Shown here piece after piece: positions 37,221-50,194 of a stretch of 64,000 bases of DNA. Position numbers and translations under genes: made by a program. The stretch is taken from assembly GCA_951217055.1 (NCBI GenBank), contig OX578283.1:29139427-29203426 (forward strand), written 5' to 3'. The notes beneath the pieces were generated by a model, which was not told where the DNA came from, searched no databases, and worked only from the letters and a program-made list of their open reading frames with translations. Source of the DNA: Gerris lacustris. Its lineage: Eukaryota > Arthropoda > Insecta > Hemiptera > Gerridae. Position 1 is the stretch's first letter; each line of letters opens with the position of its first letter.

Positions 37221-38756
37221 TAATATTCTAGAAAAATTATAAAATAAAATATTTTCAATCCCACAATGTAATGTAAACAGCAAAAGGCGCTTCAAAAAAA
37301 AAACAATAATGGAAAAAAATCCCCTATCCTTTTGGGTTTCGGTTTCAGTACTGATTAATAAATCTCTGTTTAGAATTTATTTGTTGTAATAGTATTGCAA
37401 GCGCACAATATCTCAATCATATTTTTAAAAAATACATTATCGTTATGTATGTAGAAACTATAAACTGTAAGTTTAATTATTAATCGAAATAGTTAAACTA
37501 GAATCTTATTCCAGCGTATGCGAACCGAATTATAAAAGCAATATTTGAAGGGCTTTTTCTGACAGTATTTTAGTTGATTTTTTACTGATTCATTTACGTA
37601 CTAGTAGTTCTGTGAACAGTAAACTGATTCCAAAAAATAAATTTATTTGATCATATACCTCAAAAGTAGGGGAAGGTTGGGTGATTCTGGACAGTTAAGT
37701 TTTCTAAAAATGTTGGACTAGTTAATGAATTAATTTGGTCATACTATGTACTAAAGGGTACTTAAATTAAATATGGAGGGTTGTGTTAAAGTGGATCAAG
37801 TCCATTTTAAAAAAAATTGAGATAACGATTTCTTCTAGTAGCAAAACATGTTTATTTTTAACTTTTTTGATGATATCAACATTTTTATTGAAGAATAAAC
37901 TATTGGGGCAGGATTTTGTAAAATAAAATTGATTAATTAAGCAATAATAATAATTATTAAGCATAATAACGTAAACATGTCTTGTAAAAAAAAATTAGGT
38001 TCTATGGACCTAGTCCACTTTAACACTGAACCCTCCATATGTTGTACAAGCACCTATAACAGCAATAATCTTTAGGAATTTTTTTCCCTCCTTTCTGATG
38101 TAATTTAAAAAGACCTTCATTTTTACCTATACAAAATGTTGGAGGGACATTACCTATAAAATATAATTTAGAATTTTTTTATATTTTATTAAACAAGTTT
38201 ATATATTTTATTTATTTACATGTTATATTTATTTATTATATATTTTTTTTTTTATTTTCATGAAAAAACGTTATAGTAGGGGAGCCCACGACTCTAAACC
38301 TGTCATGATAGGTCTCCCAAATTTCACACATATAATTCGTCATGTCATTCATAGGGGAACAGAAAATGGCCCTGTCTGGGACCGGACGCTAAAAAAAAAA
38401 AAAAAAAAATAGGTTTTAGGTTTCTGTCATGATAAGTCTCCCGAAAAAACCAAAGCTTATCTGAAAGATCATCAATTTTTATGTAAGAAAAACCACTGCT
38501 GCCTTTTCCAAGCAGGAGAGAAAATGGGGGCAGCATCAGCGTTTGAAAATCGCAAAGTTTTGATGTTTTTTTGACAAAATAGCGCGGACCTTTCAATACC
38601 TTTCATTTGATACCCCACTCAAAATTTTCAAAAAAATATTATTTTCCCGTGACAGGTATTAGCCGCCATTTTGGATTTCCAGTTAATCAGATCCAAATTG
38701 GCATTCTTATTTTTTCTTTGGCCCAGAAGACCGCACATTTTTTATATATCTAAAAG

Positions 38757-38958
38757 CAGTGCTCGATTTGAGGCGGAACGGCGTTCCGGGACCTCTCTCT
38801 TTGATAAATAAAAAAAAAAACTATCGGCACTAAGAGTGTGGGTTATGTCTAAAACTGCTTAAAATGCTGTTTTTGAACGTTTATTTTTCAAATTTTTCCA
38901 GGGGGGGGGGAGAGTTGGTTGTAGTTCCGGCACCTCAATTTATAGAAATCAAGCACTG
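38757..38958. mobile_element. Nested hAT-type MITE, 202 bp
   Basis: Ends CAGTGCTCGATTT and AAATCAAGCACTG are inverted repeats. Flanks TCTAAAAG and TATAAAAG agree at 7 of 8 positions, fitting an 8-bp hAT duplication. Contains a G run near 38902. Confidence 0.75.
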
Positions 38959-38995
38959 TATAAAAGTATCATATTAATTACAAAAAAATTAGTGT

Positions 38996-39150
38996 TGTTT
39001 TATCTCACAGCTATCACATTCGTAGTCCAAATTACGGGTTTCAAGATCTACACAATCCTCATGCCCGACACAAGATCACCCTTTACATCGCCGTTACTGA
39101 ATCCAGTCCTCAAATGTTTTATCACAAATGATGCAGAGAATGACTGCATG
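38996..39150 (-). pseudogene. PHD-like zinc finger remnant of a transposase C-terminus
   Basis: Minus-strand frame reads CIICDKTFEDWIQ, stop, RRCKG, stop, then SCVGHEDC and YECDSC. The CxxC, WIQ-xx-C, HExC and CxxC pattern matches the finger, and the second stop (TGA) stands where a Trp (TGG) is expected. The plus-strand frame 38992-39312 over it is a shadow. Confidence 0.6.
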
Positions 39151-40312
39151 TTTTACCGTCTTTTCTTCATATTTAATTTAAGTTTTGTATTGACTTTTTT
39201 GTCTGTTATTTTCACTTCTCTTGGCATTTCCTTTATTTCTGCGAGTTTGTTCTTTCAGCAGCTTTTTGTCTATTCCTCGAGACAAACATTTTTTACAACT
39301 AAATTTGTTTAGTGAAACCAACATCGGCATTGCTATGAAGTGTTAAAGATCACCAAATCTATTTAATCGTAAGACAGTTTAAAAAGAAAAAATAATGTAG
39401 GAAAAAATTATAAATACAAAAGTTGTAGATAGAAAGATGTTATTACAATATGGAAAATAATTACTTTTGCTCTCCGATGCATAGGAACTGAGCTATTAAG
39501 CAAAATAAGAAGAAAGTCCGAAAATATAACTCTGCTTGCACAAGGTAGTTTATCTGCAAACTTGGATGTTTACTAGTGGTATTGGTCCAAATAACATATC
39601 CAAAAAATTGTGAATACCGGGCCTTTTGTTAGGAAATCCATTTTTTGGTTCTAATTGACTGGACTATTATTGGAAAGCAATTATATATAAAAAAAAAAAA
39701 TGTTTGTCCGATATAATCCTCCAAGAGCATGTCCGATATAAACCGACTAAAACACTGGTAATTTGGCTAACAAAAATCTATTATCAATCCTATATCAGAT
39801 TTAAAGCGTAAAAGATTACATTTTGTTATCAATGCACTTAGAATTTAAATTTATTAAACTTTAGGCAAAATTCAGTACTCTGAATCTGAAGTTATCTTTG
39901 TGCACAAGAAAAAACAGAAAAACACAAATTAGTTGATACCACTGAAACAAAACAATCTAGCGATGACGTCCACTTCTTCCTGCTGGTTTCCCCCCTCTGT
40001 AAAATACAGAACCAGTGCTGCAGCCATTGGTAAAAGCACGAAGCACCACTTGTCCGATATAACCCGATGTCCGATAATACCCGACCTTTCCCTACTCATC
40101 TTATTTTTAAGAATTTTAGAATTTTTTGGAAATTTACAGACAGACATCCGAATTGCCAAAAAGTCAAGAGTTGCTCAGTCAATAATGGAATTACATTTCC
40201 TTACAGTTATAATAAGTTACATACAGGGCCGGTTCAAGGGGTGTTTTTGGGACATGCGAAATCTAAATTTGGCGCCAATATGTATATCAATAAATTTTAA
40301 AACATAAACCTC

Positions 40313-40414
<102 letters not shown>

Positions 40415-41022
40415 ATTTATATCTATAAATTTATATATATCACAATTTTTTCTTTTTAACCAAGTAAATTTGTGCAGCGCAACAAACCTGAGGTTACAGA
40501 AATAAGTCAACAAAATATTTTCAAACTATTTTATAATAACTTAAGAATTGGGGATTACATAAACAAACTGATTTATACATCAGGGTCATTACAAATGATG
40601 TTCATGATTTCAAGCGTACGTAAATGTAGTTTTATTATCATACAAAGATATGAAATGGTTACATTTTAAGGAAAACTCAAAAAGTTTTATCACAGGTATT
40701 GAAAATTATAAATGTTCGATAAGGGAACCCCTTGTGACAAGACGTCAAACTTGTAGTCAAGCTCTGACTCTCACTTCTTGTTGATTTCTTTTTACAAATG
40801 CAGCCATTTTTCTTAAATTCAAGAATAGCGTGAATGCTAGGAGGTTCTTCTAAATCTAAAGGGACGTTGCACTCTAATAACTGATTGGTTAATGTGATAA
40901 TCCAGCACACAAACACAAAATGTTTTCCTGTCTTTAAATTTAGCCATTACACAGCACTGACAACAATTGACTTAACGAACAGCTGATACTTACCCAAACC
41001 AATGTAAGCAAAACTTTATGAG

Positions 41023-41066
41023 TTTTTCTTTTTAGTGGTATCAGTTGGTACCACTAAAAAGAAAAA
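41023..41066. repeat. Perfect hairpin, 18-bp arms, 8-nt loop
   Basis: TTTTTCTTTTTAGTGGTA at 41023-41040 is the exact complement of 41049-41066. Confidence 0.9.
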
Positions 41067-41711
41067 GTGGTCTTAAAACATATTTATCCAAATATTTTCA
41101 ATCATAATCTTTTACACATTGCCCTAATTCTTTAATGTCACAGAGAAATTTGAAATGCTTGCTGTGGTTTTCCATGTGTTCAATTCTCTCTGTCATAGAA
41201 TTTATAGCAGTGTCGAGGATGACAAAAAAATGACTTTAAATGATTCCTTTCCAGACTTCAAAGGTTCATACATAGTGTTTTTATAACTTTCTATCTGGTA
41301 GAAGTCCTACTGTTCTCTTACCTTCTCACTTATTTCTCAACTTCTACTCTCTCACTTATTTCCATATCTGCATTTTCATCCCTCTTATCTCCCTTACTAC
41401 ACACCCCTCCGATTTATTTTTTTTTTTAATTAAAACTCAAAAACAACAATGATTTTGCGGTTCCGTCTACAGTTCATACTAATATTTCTGCTGCAATTAT
41501 TTCTTACTGCTTCCCGTTATTTTAATTTTATATATATATTATATTTATTTTTTTCACTTTTTTAAATTTTTAGTTTAAGCTACTAGCAAAAGATTGCTAA
41601 ACAAAAACTGTAGGTATAAGGAATCTGCCGGCTTCGCCGGCGCCTTGTCCAAGGCGGCGCCACATGCGGCCGCATGTCTCGCATGGCCCTTGCGCCGGCC
41701 CTGGTTACATA

Positions 41712-44200
41712 CGTAGATGAGGAACAAAATAACTTTCTATTTAAGTTGTTCTAAAAATCTTGAGATAAATGAAGCCTCTTAACACCAGTTGCACTTTACA
41801 AGGGATTAGTTTAATCATTAAATTGAATTAGCGCTTATTCTTTCAGCAATATTTGGTGAATTTAGTTATCACATTAACATTTTCTGCTTAACTCCACCAT
41901 CAGCCTAAGACTATAGAGTCAAAGTGAATTTAAGGAGTTTATATGGAATATCAATATTAAATAAGCACATACATTCTCTTCTGTTGGTGTCTAGCTAAAC
42001 TGGTCAAGTAATCTTCAGATTTAGCAAGCATACGGACAGTAGGACCTTCTTCATTTCATAACACACTAACCCTTGTATTAATAATGTATTTAGTTAAAAG
42101 AAAAGCCATACAATCACTGAATTCAAAATGTTTTAGCTGATAAAAACGCCTTAGACACTTAATTAACCATTTTGAGTGCTTCCGCCAGCTAACTTCAACA
42201 TGTAATTCTAGTAATAGAAGTTCAACCTTAACCCATCCTAATCCCTAAGTTTTAAGACTTCCTCACTTTCTTTCTTTTAGAATTCAATTCCTCTTAATAA
42301 TGTTTTCTAACTAGATTAAAATGGAATTGAGAGGATAATTAATTAAATAAACTTCCTGGGATTTTAGAATATTGGTTTATGATTCACTGGGCGGAATAAA
42401 CATAAAAGTAACAAAAATACAGCTGTTTAAACATCAAAACTATGGACTACTTACTCATAGTAAACGTAACGTTTGCATTTTATATGCAATATCTGGACCC
42501 CTACTAGGGTCATATACAAAACGGTTTTAAAGTTCGTTTTAACAAAAATATGAAAATTATGCAAAAAATAGCAAAATATGCAAATGAAATAAAATTTAAA
42601 ACCATGATGTAATTCAGGATTTAAATAATAAGCTTAACAATGATCCAAGTAGAGGCCAAAATATGCAAATAAATTGAGAACATAAAATGTTTTATGAGTT
42701 CCCTAAGTTTTACCCTTAGAGACTCGGGCTGGCGCATTGAGTAAAAAAGTTTCTGTAAATCACACATTCACGATGCGAGAATAATAAACCCTCACTCTAC
42801 CCTACCACTATTATAGACCCCTAAAACAGACAAAACAGTCTGCTTTGATTATTGCATTGTACTGAATTGTTTTACCGTGTTTATTTGTCTTGGTGCACTG
42901 TATATACTCCTCCAATATTAATCGGTTTTGAATAAGTTGTCGGATTAGGATGATGGTTGTGAGGTGTTATCTTAGAATTTTGACAACTTATAATAATTAA
43001 TTAAGATTCGAAGCCCGATACTAAGTCAGAACACTGAAGGAGTAATTACTGATTTTTTATAGTAATTTTTATTTTTATAAGTAAAGATATCATTGAGAAA
43101 TAAATATGTAATACATTAATTGACTTTTTAGTTTAACATTTCCAAAACGCAATCTCGAAAAATGCATTGCCTCATTGTTTGCCCACTATAGCCATGCAAC
43201 TAAGGGTTAAGAAAGAAATCCAAATTGAAATAATATACAGAAAGAATATTATACTAGTACATATACAAAATTAAATCCAAGTTTTAAACTGTATAACATT
43301 AGATTAAGACATAATTAAACTTTTTGCTCCGCCTTATGTGAACGTACCCACCTTCCTCAAGAATTTGGTTATATTCAAAAAGAAAATGTTTTCCCAAAGG
43401 AAGTTGGAAGTTTGGCAGCTTGCAGCTTCGTATCTATCTACAGTGGAACCTTAATAACTCGAAATTCATAGGAATATGTTTTTACTTCCAGTTATTTAAT
43501 TTTCGAGATATTAAGGGTTGAGTTATCGAGATTCTACTTTTATTATGAGTAAACTCCACAAAATTATATCCTGAAGATTTGCTATAACATTTACTTATTT
43601 TATGGTAAAAAAAAAAAAAAATTAATTAATTAATAAAATGGCTGCAGTTACCCTTATTATTGTTAACTTTTGCCAATAAAAAAAAAAAAAGTAAATAATG
43701 AATTAATAATAATTAAACTAACATAGCATACTAATTAACTACTAACTATATACATTTTAAAGGACACAGAAGAGGGCAGAATATAATTCAGTGGCAAGAC
43801 AGAACAAATAATAACAATTTTCTTTAATAAGAAAATGATAAATATAAATACAATAGTAAAAAATAAATTGATCTACCAATGAGATACTTTGGTATGTCAT
43901 TTCATAATAAATAGTAAACATTAAATTCATTACTTCCGAGCATAGATGTTTTAATAAGTACACAAATTGGTATTGTAATATGTATGGAATGGGCTATTTG
44001 AAAAAAAAAATAAGAAAAAAAAGTATTCTCTGAGTTTCATGAAATAGAGTGGTTAGTTATTACATGAAAATTTCATTATAAAATTAATTTGGTTAGCTCT
44101 TATTTGTATACACTCTTTTCGGTTTGTAAAAATAAAAAAGCATTGCACTAGAAGAAATTTAAATAAAAACTTATTATTCAGTATTTACAATTAAATACAT
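41712..44200. other. No gene recognised; one short pogo-type MITE
   Basis: AT-rich intergenic DNA downstream of the RBM7-like gene. The only structured feature is the MITE at 43441-43540. Confidence 0.6.
43441..43540. mobile_element. Short pogo/Tigger-type MITE
   Basis: Left CAGTGGAACCTTAATAACTC and right GAGTTATCGAGATTCTACTT form imperfect inverted repeats of the pogo style about 100 bp apart. Confidence 0.6.
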
Positions 44201-44211
44201 TTTAAGAAAGG

Positions 44212-44217
44212 TTTATT
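44212..44217 (-). terminator. Poly(A) signal of the RBM7-like gene
   Basis: Overlapping AATAAA hexamers on the minus strand about 35 nt downstream of the stop at 44252, in an AT-rich context. Position is typical for a short 3' UTR. Confidence 0.55.
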
Positions 44218-44251
44218 TATTTTTGATTTATTTATTGATTTTTCATTATTT

Positions 44252-46346
44252 TTATCTATGTCTATGCCTGTCAGGTTTATGTGAGATAGGACTTCGATCC
44301 CTTGATCTGGACCGTCGGGATCTTTGTCTCGTATCGTTTCTATCTTGGTCCCTTTCGGATCTATAGCTTTGATCTTTCCTTGAAGAATCCCGGTCTCTTC
44401 TACCAAACCTCGAGTTGTCTCTGTCAAAGTTTTTGTGATCATACCTTGAAAAATCACGATCATCACGCTGATTTCTATCATTGCGATCTTTAGAGGACCT
44501 TCCATTGTAGCGATCATGATTCGAACCCCTTGAACCTTGTGACTGGTATGTATTCATAAATGATGAATAGGGGTTCATGAATCTCGGATCAGAAGTGAAA
44601 TCGCTCTCAGATTTTGGACTGTAACGGTTATACGGATTATCGGAAAATCCTCTTGGGGCCATGTTATCTTTCCTTGAGAAGCCAGAAGAGCCTCCTCTTA
44701 AGGATCCGATTTCGTCGTTTCTTGAATTCGGCGATGGGCCACCTCTTAGAACATTTGTATCGTTCATTCTGGAGTAATTAGGAGGAGGTCCACCTCTCAG
44801 AGAATTAACATCACCGTTTCTGTAAGCCATCGCCCTATTTCGCATTTCAGCTTCCCTCTCAGCATCTAAGATCCTGTTTTGAAGAATAATAACTTTTCCA
44901 TATAGTTTGGTATTTCGGAACAATTCCATGGCATATTTAACAGAACACTTGTGTTTGTAGACGATAAAGCCGAAGTTACGACTTCTACCATCCTGAGTTG
45001 GGATCCGAACATCTTCAACTGGTCCAGCCTGGAATTAAAAAAACAATTCAAAAGTAAATACTACAGTACAAAATTAAATAAAATTTTCCAGCAGGAAATA
45101 GTACTCAAAATATTCTAAAATTACTCAATATTCAAAGTTTCTCTAGTCTCTTAAGAAAAAAACAGTAGCATAAGCAATAAGAATGGTAAGGGTTGAAGGT
45201 TAAAGTAAATATTGAAACAATCTTATTCACTCAGAAACATATAATTTAAGAATTATTAACAAGTTTTAAACAAAAACCTTGAAGAAAATCTAGATCAGAG
45301 AAACTATATAGCAATTTTCAGCAGATTTACCAACTAAAATACTTTAAGAGAAGAGGGTCTCTTGAAGATGATTTCTCTCATTTTTGCTTTAGGTTCTGGA
45401 GGTTAAAGGTTCGATTCACAACTCCTGCTCCACCCTTGAAGTGGCGTCCATACGGTAACTAAAGCCCATGATACAGTTTAAGCAGCTAATGTAGTGACAT
45501 GCCAACCCCGTGACATCCAAAATATATAGTTGAATTAGGCTTTTGGCAGGCCTAAGGGCACTCTTTTATTTGTTACCCACCTTTTTTAGTTTGAAATTGA
45601 GATGAATTTGGTGGGTAATTTTGAGACTTATATTTAGAATATATCAAAACTGAAAGATGCAAAATATATCAAAACTGAAAACTGTGATATTCCTTTGTCT
45701 TAAAATACATTAGACTAAATATCCCTTTGTCTTAATACTTAATTACTTTGTTACCAATCCTACTTTTCAACATTTGGTGGATATCAATAAAGGTGGGTAA
45801 CAAAGTGAAAGAGTACCAATAAAGTTAAAAGGATGTGTGATTTTAAGTTGTTAAGCAAAGCGTATAAGCTTTATAACATTTCTCCTATGAAGTAAATATA
45901 CTGAGGAACCAATTTAAGTCGGCTATAGAAAAAACAAACTCCGTGTGATGAAAATATCAATGAGATGTTGCGCTAGTAAAGAAATTATGATAACAAAATA
46001 TCATAAAACGCTAAAAAATACATGTTTTAAACGAACAGCATTACATATACAGCATTCAAAGTATATGTAAGAATGTGAAATAGTTATCGAATTATTTCTT
46101 TACCTTAGGCCTAGGGGAATTAATAAAGTTATTAAGAAGTCCATGATCGAGGTACCACCTAAAACATCTTACACAACCATCGTTTCACGTTTTATCCTTC
46201 TTAGAAACTAACTTGCCGAGACTAAAACCTGAAAATTGTAAAAACAAAGGCGAATAACATACCTGGAGAAAGAGTTCGTATAATATTGGCTCTGTAACAT
46301 CATCAGATAGATTCCTGCAAAAAATTGTATATTCTTCGTCAGACAT
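44252..46346 (-). CDS. RBM7: RBM7-like RRM protein (NEXT complex type), 2 coding exons, 286 aa
   Basis: RNA-binding subunit of the nuclear exosome targeting complex, which pairs with ZCCHC8 and the MTR4 helicase to deliver promoter-upstream and snRNA-extended transcripts for decay (family knowledge). Exons 46346-46263 (28 codons) and 45028-44252 join in phase 0. The RRM spans about residues 6-80, with RNP2 TIFCRNL at 7-13 and RNP1 RNFGFIVY at 45-52. The string ELFLQAGPV and the KLYGK strand match RBM7/RBM11 rather than other RRM families. The tail is low complexity: three LRGG-containing repeats, then an Arg/Asp/Ser-rich RS-like end. Length is close to vertebrate RBM7. RBM11 is the alternative name; a single invertebrate gene usually covers both. 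The exon 2 tail is antisense to several spurious reading frames. Confidence 0.85.
45558..45816. mobile_element. MITE of about 260 bp in the RBM7-like intron
   Basis: Left GGCACTCTTTTATTTGTTAC and right TAACAAAGTGAAAGAGTACC are inverted repeats. The interior shares the TACATTAGACTAAA block with 53710-53975. Confidence 0.7.
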
Positions 46347-47174
46347 TTTAAAATAACCTTTTTTATTAAAAACACTTATATTTTCTCACATAGCAGCTTA
46401 AATATTAAAAATGCAGGCCAATAAATTGTAAAAAACGTTTGTAAGAATCTTCAAACAGAAAACTTGTCAACAGAATAACAGAAAAGCATTGAAAAATGTA
46501 AAAACAAAATTTGTTTATTTGACCAGAGCCAAAAGTGTATAGGTTGCCATGGAAGCTGGTTGTGTAAGCCCTTATCTCACCAATGGAACCAATAGATTTA
46601 TAAAATAAATGCATCAGCCTGGTGCTATAACAGTTATTAATATATTTATCATTAATCTTAATGATAAATAATGGCAATGGTTATTATGATTAATAGATTA
46701 ATATTAATTTGACGTATTTTTTATTAGAAGAAAATTCAAATTTATTTACCTATACCTGGGGGCACGGCAGTGCCCCGGCCAAGTTGAGCACAGCCGTACC
46801 ATCCTTTACAACAGGATGGTTCCTCAAGGCATTTTGGACCCCCCTCTTTTATGTTATTAAAGGTACTTAGATATGTAAAATAATTTTAAGTTAGAGTTCA
46901 TTTCAAACTAAATTATGTGAGCCTAAAGTTTTGTTATTATGTCACTGATCTATTGACTCATCATAATTCTAAGGCACTCTAGCAATCCTGGAAACTTGAA
47001 TGTATATATATGTTTAATGTACAAATAAAGGAAAAATTACTGTCCGAAAAAATATGGTTCTTTGCTCCTCTCAAGGCTAATAGAAAAAATCGGCTATGAA
47101 AAAGGAATAAATAATTATAACATGCGTTACTAGCGCTTTCTAGTAGAGAATTTCGAAACTAAAGTATTATTTTA
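46347..47174. other. Intergenic stretch upstream of the RBM7-like gene
   Basis: Should contain its promoter, but no TATA box or initiator could be fixed. A GC-richer spot at 46755-46805 has no recognisable role. Confidence 0.45.
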
Positions 47175-48633
47175 GGGTGGCCGCACACTGGCGATTTTTC
47201 CCAAGCAACTTTTAATCACCGAAAATAGAACACATGATATCTTATGGTGGCCCGCACACGAGCGACTAAATAGTTGCGGCGATTTAAAAATTTCAACCTG
47301 TCCTATTCGTTGGGTGAGTCAACTGTTGCCCGCGGAATGAAACATACAGGTTTAGACGTGTCCCCGCACACTTTGCGATTAAAAGTTGCTCTCTCAAAGC
47401 TCAGTTGACGATTTCTTCTAATCTTTCCTCTGGTCATACTGCCATTCGTAAGTTTGTACCCTGATATGAAATAAGAGGCCCTTCCAGCATCAAAAGATTC
47501 TCAAAACTTTCCTAGCACATGCTAAAATATAATTATTACATTTATTTTTAGGGTTTCGAGGTCATCCTAGAAACCCTTATGCTTTTGGCAGTTCGTCCGT
47601 CCGTCTCATCTTGGAGTAGGTATATCTCCCGACGTACTAAAGCTAGAGATATGAAATTTGGTATACAAATATTCATCGCGTTTCCAAAATGGAGGCCGTT
47701 TTATCTCCAAAAAAATTAAAACAAAATGTCCGCACTACCACATTTGGACCGGTCCTAAACCTAAAAATAAGGCAAACTACATAAATATAAGGCGAAGGTA
47801 TTGCTTTGAATTAAAGTCTTGCTGTTGATTACATAAATTCTCTGTAGTTAATGATATTTCCGCAATTTGATATAAAAAAAAGTCAAACTTTAGTAATTTT
47901 AGTGGGCCGTAAGCCGTAACTATGCAGACATAAAAATTTAATTTTTCGAAAATTTGAATTTGGGTATCATTTTAAAGGTATTGAAATTTGGTTCACAAAT
48001 GTATATCTCGTTTCCAAAATGGCGGCCATTTTACCTCTAAAAGAACCAAATAAGTGCATACCTAAGATACTAAACTAAAGAATAATATATATGCACACCT
48101 TGTTTCTTAAAATTGCAATTTTTTACTGGTCTTATATTACTTTTTTTTAAGTTTCATCGCACACCTATTACCCCAATTTTGAACCACTTCCCGTCTTTCA
48201 ATCTTCCCCAAATTTTGTACATGGAAACAATTAAGGTGAAGAATACAGAAATCAAAAATAAAAAGTTTGAAAATAAGACCAGTTTTCAAAAATGGTATTT
48301 TTATATTAATTATTTTTATTTTAAATAATGTTCTATTTATGAAGTTTTATGGCCGAAGAAACCCTTTTAGTAACTTCCTGGGAAGTACTTGACGGGATTT
48401 TTTTATACTGTCAAACAAATTATGATATTGTCCTTCTATCAGTATTCTGCTAATAAGAGGATGGGTCAAAATTTTCTGTATTTTTTCCTCCTTCTTAAAA
48501 CGAGGGAACAAACACATGCTGTTTCAATCAACTATTTAGTCGCCCGTGTGCGCTTGGAGGAGTAGCAGGCAACTGCCAGGCGACAAAATTATTTAGTCAC
48601 CGAGATTAAAAGTTGCCCAGTGTGCGGCTAGCC
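47175..48633. mobile_element. PIF/Harbinger-like element, 1459 bp, TTA duplication
   Basis: Left GGGTGGCCGCACACTGG and right CCCAGTGTGCGGCTAGCC are imperfect inverted repeats; TTA flanks both sides (47172-47174, 48634-48636). Inner copies of GCACACG-type motifs occur near both ends. The interior holds two diverged copies of a segment with GTTTCCAAAATGG-GGCC-TTTTA (47691 and 48001). No transposase. Confidence 0.75.
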
Positions 48634-48984
48634 TTACTCTCATTAATAGAATTTGATATTGGCTAGTGGAATTGATCTTTATTGAGTATTGAGCTTGAAG
48701 ACTGTAAACATACACTTCCCCCTCGTCCACCAGATAATTGTTAAGTTCAATTAGAACACACATTGTTACATGCTTTGCCACTATGTCTTTCATTTCAAAC
48801 CCCTTCTTCTAAACAATGATAATTATTTCCTGTTACCATTTATATCCTATAATGTTCTTTTCTATCTCTTCATATATAATATGTACATATTATATGTTCA
48901 ATAAGAACAACAGGCTAAGAAACGGAAAATACTTAATTACGCAGCACGAGGATACAAAATTGTATGAGACACTGCATAACATCA

Positions 48985-49335
48985 TATAAAAAAAAAAAAA
49001 AAATATGAGTGAGGCTCTGACGCATTAGAAGTGAAACTTTAGTTCTAGAATGCATTGCTCTCTTTCATTTTTTGAGTTTATTATTTCAGGATTAAGAAAT
49101 GATTATGGGAAATTTAATTGAAAAAAAAAAAAAAAATGCTACGCTAAGGCAACCACATTTATTCCTATAAAAATGAATCTTTGTTTTGATTTGCTGGTCT
49201 TTAAATAGATATAATACAATTAATCTGTAAAAATGTTACACTTGGACGAGTCTCGAATCGCAATCTTCGTTACACGATTTCACTCTATGAAAAAATTCAC
49301 TCTACCGGCGCCAAAGAAGTTTCACTTCAAAAAAT
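48985..49335 (-). repeat. tRNA-like interspersed repeat, copy 2
   Basis: On the minus strand the 5' part has TTGGCGCCGGTAGAGTG (A-box-like) and GCGATTCGAGACTC (B-box-like) at tRNA spacing. Ends carry GAAGTGAAACTT in inverted orientation. An A run precedes it at about 48988-49004. Confidence 0.55.
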
Positions 49336-50174
49336 CTTAATATAAACCATAAATTAAATAATAACAAATTGTTTAATCTATTGTGCAGATTCTCTCTTCA
49401 TTTTTGTATAAGAAAAAGGCACATCCAGAAACCTACTGAGTTGAGATTGAAGATGATCCATAATACTTCATAATATGACTCTTTTAAATTGATATATTTT
49501 TTAAATAATTAATGTGGTTGTATTTACTTAGATTTTGGGGAACTTCTGGAAGTTATGAAGGTTCCACTCATAATATAAACTGAGACGCTCGTAGAGCTCA
49601 TTCTAATTGTATTGCTAAAAGTAAATCTGTTGGCTGGATGGGCTGACCAGGCACAGATTAAATATATAAGTAAGGAAGAAAGAGACTCAAAGCTTATTGG
49701 GTTGATGTCTCAAACAAGACTGACTGTATTTTTAAACATGCCAAAATAATATTTACTATGTCAACTTAATAAATACAAATGAGACTAGAATAAAATAAAT
49801 TCCCTACAAATCTATATCGCATTTTTTTAAAAAACTGCATTCATAGCCATGCATAGCATTAAAGGATGTGTTGTGAAGCTCATTCTTAATTTTCCCTTTG
49901 AAAATAACCACCTAAAATAATATCAGAAGAGAGAAATTAAATGACCGCATTAATGCCTTTTAGACCCTCTCTTCCAGAAACAGAGAACAACATAATTTTA
50001 GGGAATATTCATTCTTAATATAAATCACATTCAAATAGTAGGTACACATAATTATCATATTAATACAAGTTAAGCATATAAAAAAAGAAGAGAGGTATTG
50101 AGAAATCTACTTCTTGTGCTTGTTGAAAGAAGTCCAATTTAGTTAATTTTTTGAAAAATACAAAAACACATCTA

Positions 50175-50194
50175 TTTATTAATATACTTTTATT
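50175..50194 (-). terminator. Poly(A) signals at the GTPBP3 stop codon
   Basis: One AATAAA overlaps the TAA stop itself (50194-50189) and a second lies at 50180-50175. Either would give an unusually short 3' UTR, unless a further downstream signal is used. Confidence 0.4.

Larger units (their letters stand above)
37677..40094 (-). mobile_element. Decayed pogo-like DNA transposon, about 2.4 kb
   Basis: Left end TAGGGGAAGGTTGGGTGATT and right end (complement) TAGGGAAAGGTCGGGTATTA match at about 20 of 28 positions and both continue into a GGACA string. The inside encodes on the minus strand a decayed C-terminal zinc finger (38996-39150) of the type found at the end of pogo/Tigger-like transposases. 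Borders rest on the imperfect terminal repeats. A 202-bp MITE is nested inside. Confidence 0.5.

Noticed and set aside
37221..37295. Upstream ATG extension of the small membrane protein
   Set aside because: Possible, but the added residues look like untranslated sequence and the ATG at 37220 has the better context; kept as an alternative only.
38992..39312. 106-aa plus-strand hydrophobic frame
   Set aside because: Antisense of the decayed transposase zinc finger on the minus strand.
39929..40307. Overlapping plus and minus frames of 124 and 76 aa
   Set aside because: They cross the right end of the pogo-like element into the hAT-like element, so cannot be one gene.
42727..42785. Possible tRNA A box (GGCTGGCGCATTGAGT)
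   Set aside because: No B box at tRNA spacing and no cloverleaf.
44191..44517. 108-aa minus-strand frame overlapping the RBM7-like tail
   Set aside because: Out-of-frame shadow of the low-complexity Arg/Asp-rich tail.
45392..45440. GGTTCGATTCAC B-box-like string
   Set aside because: No convincing A box upstream; too little to call a tRNA or SINE.
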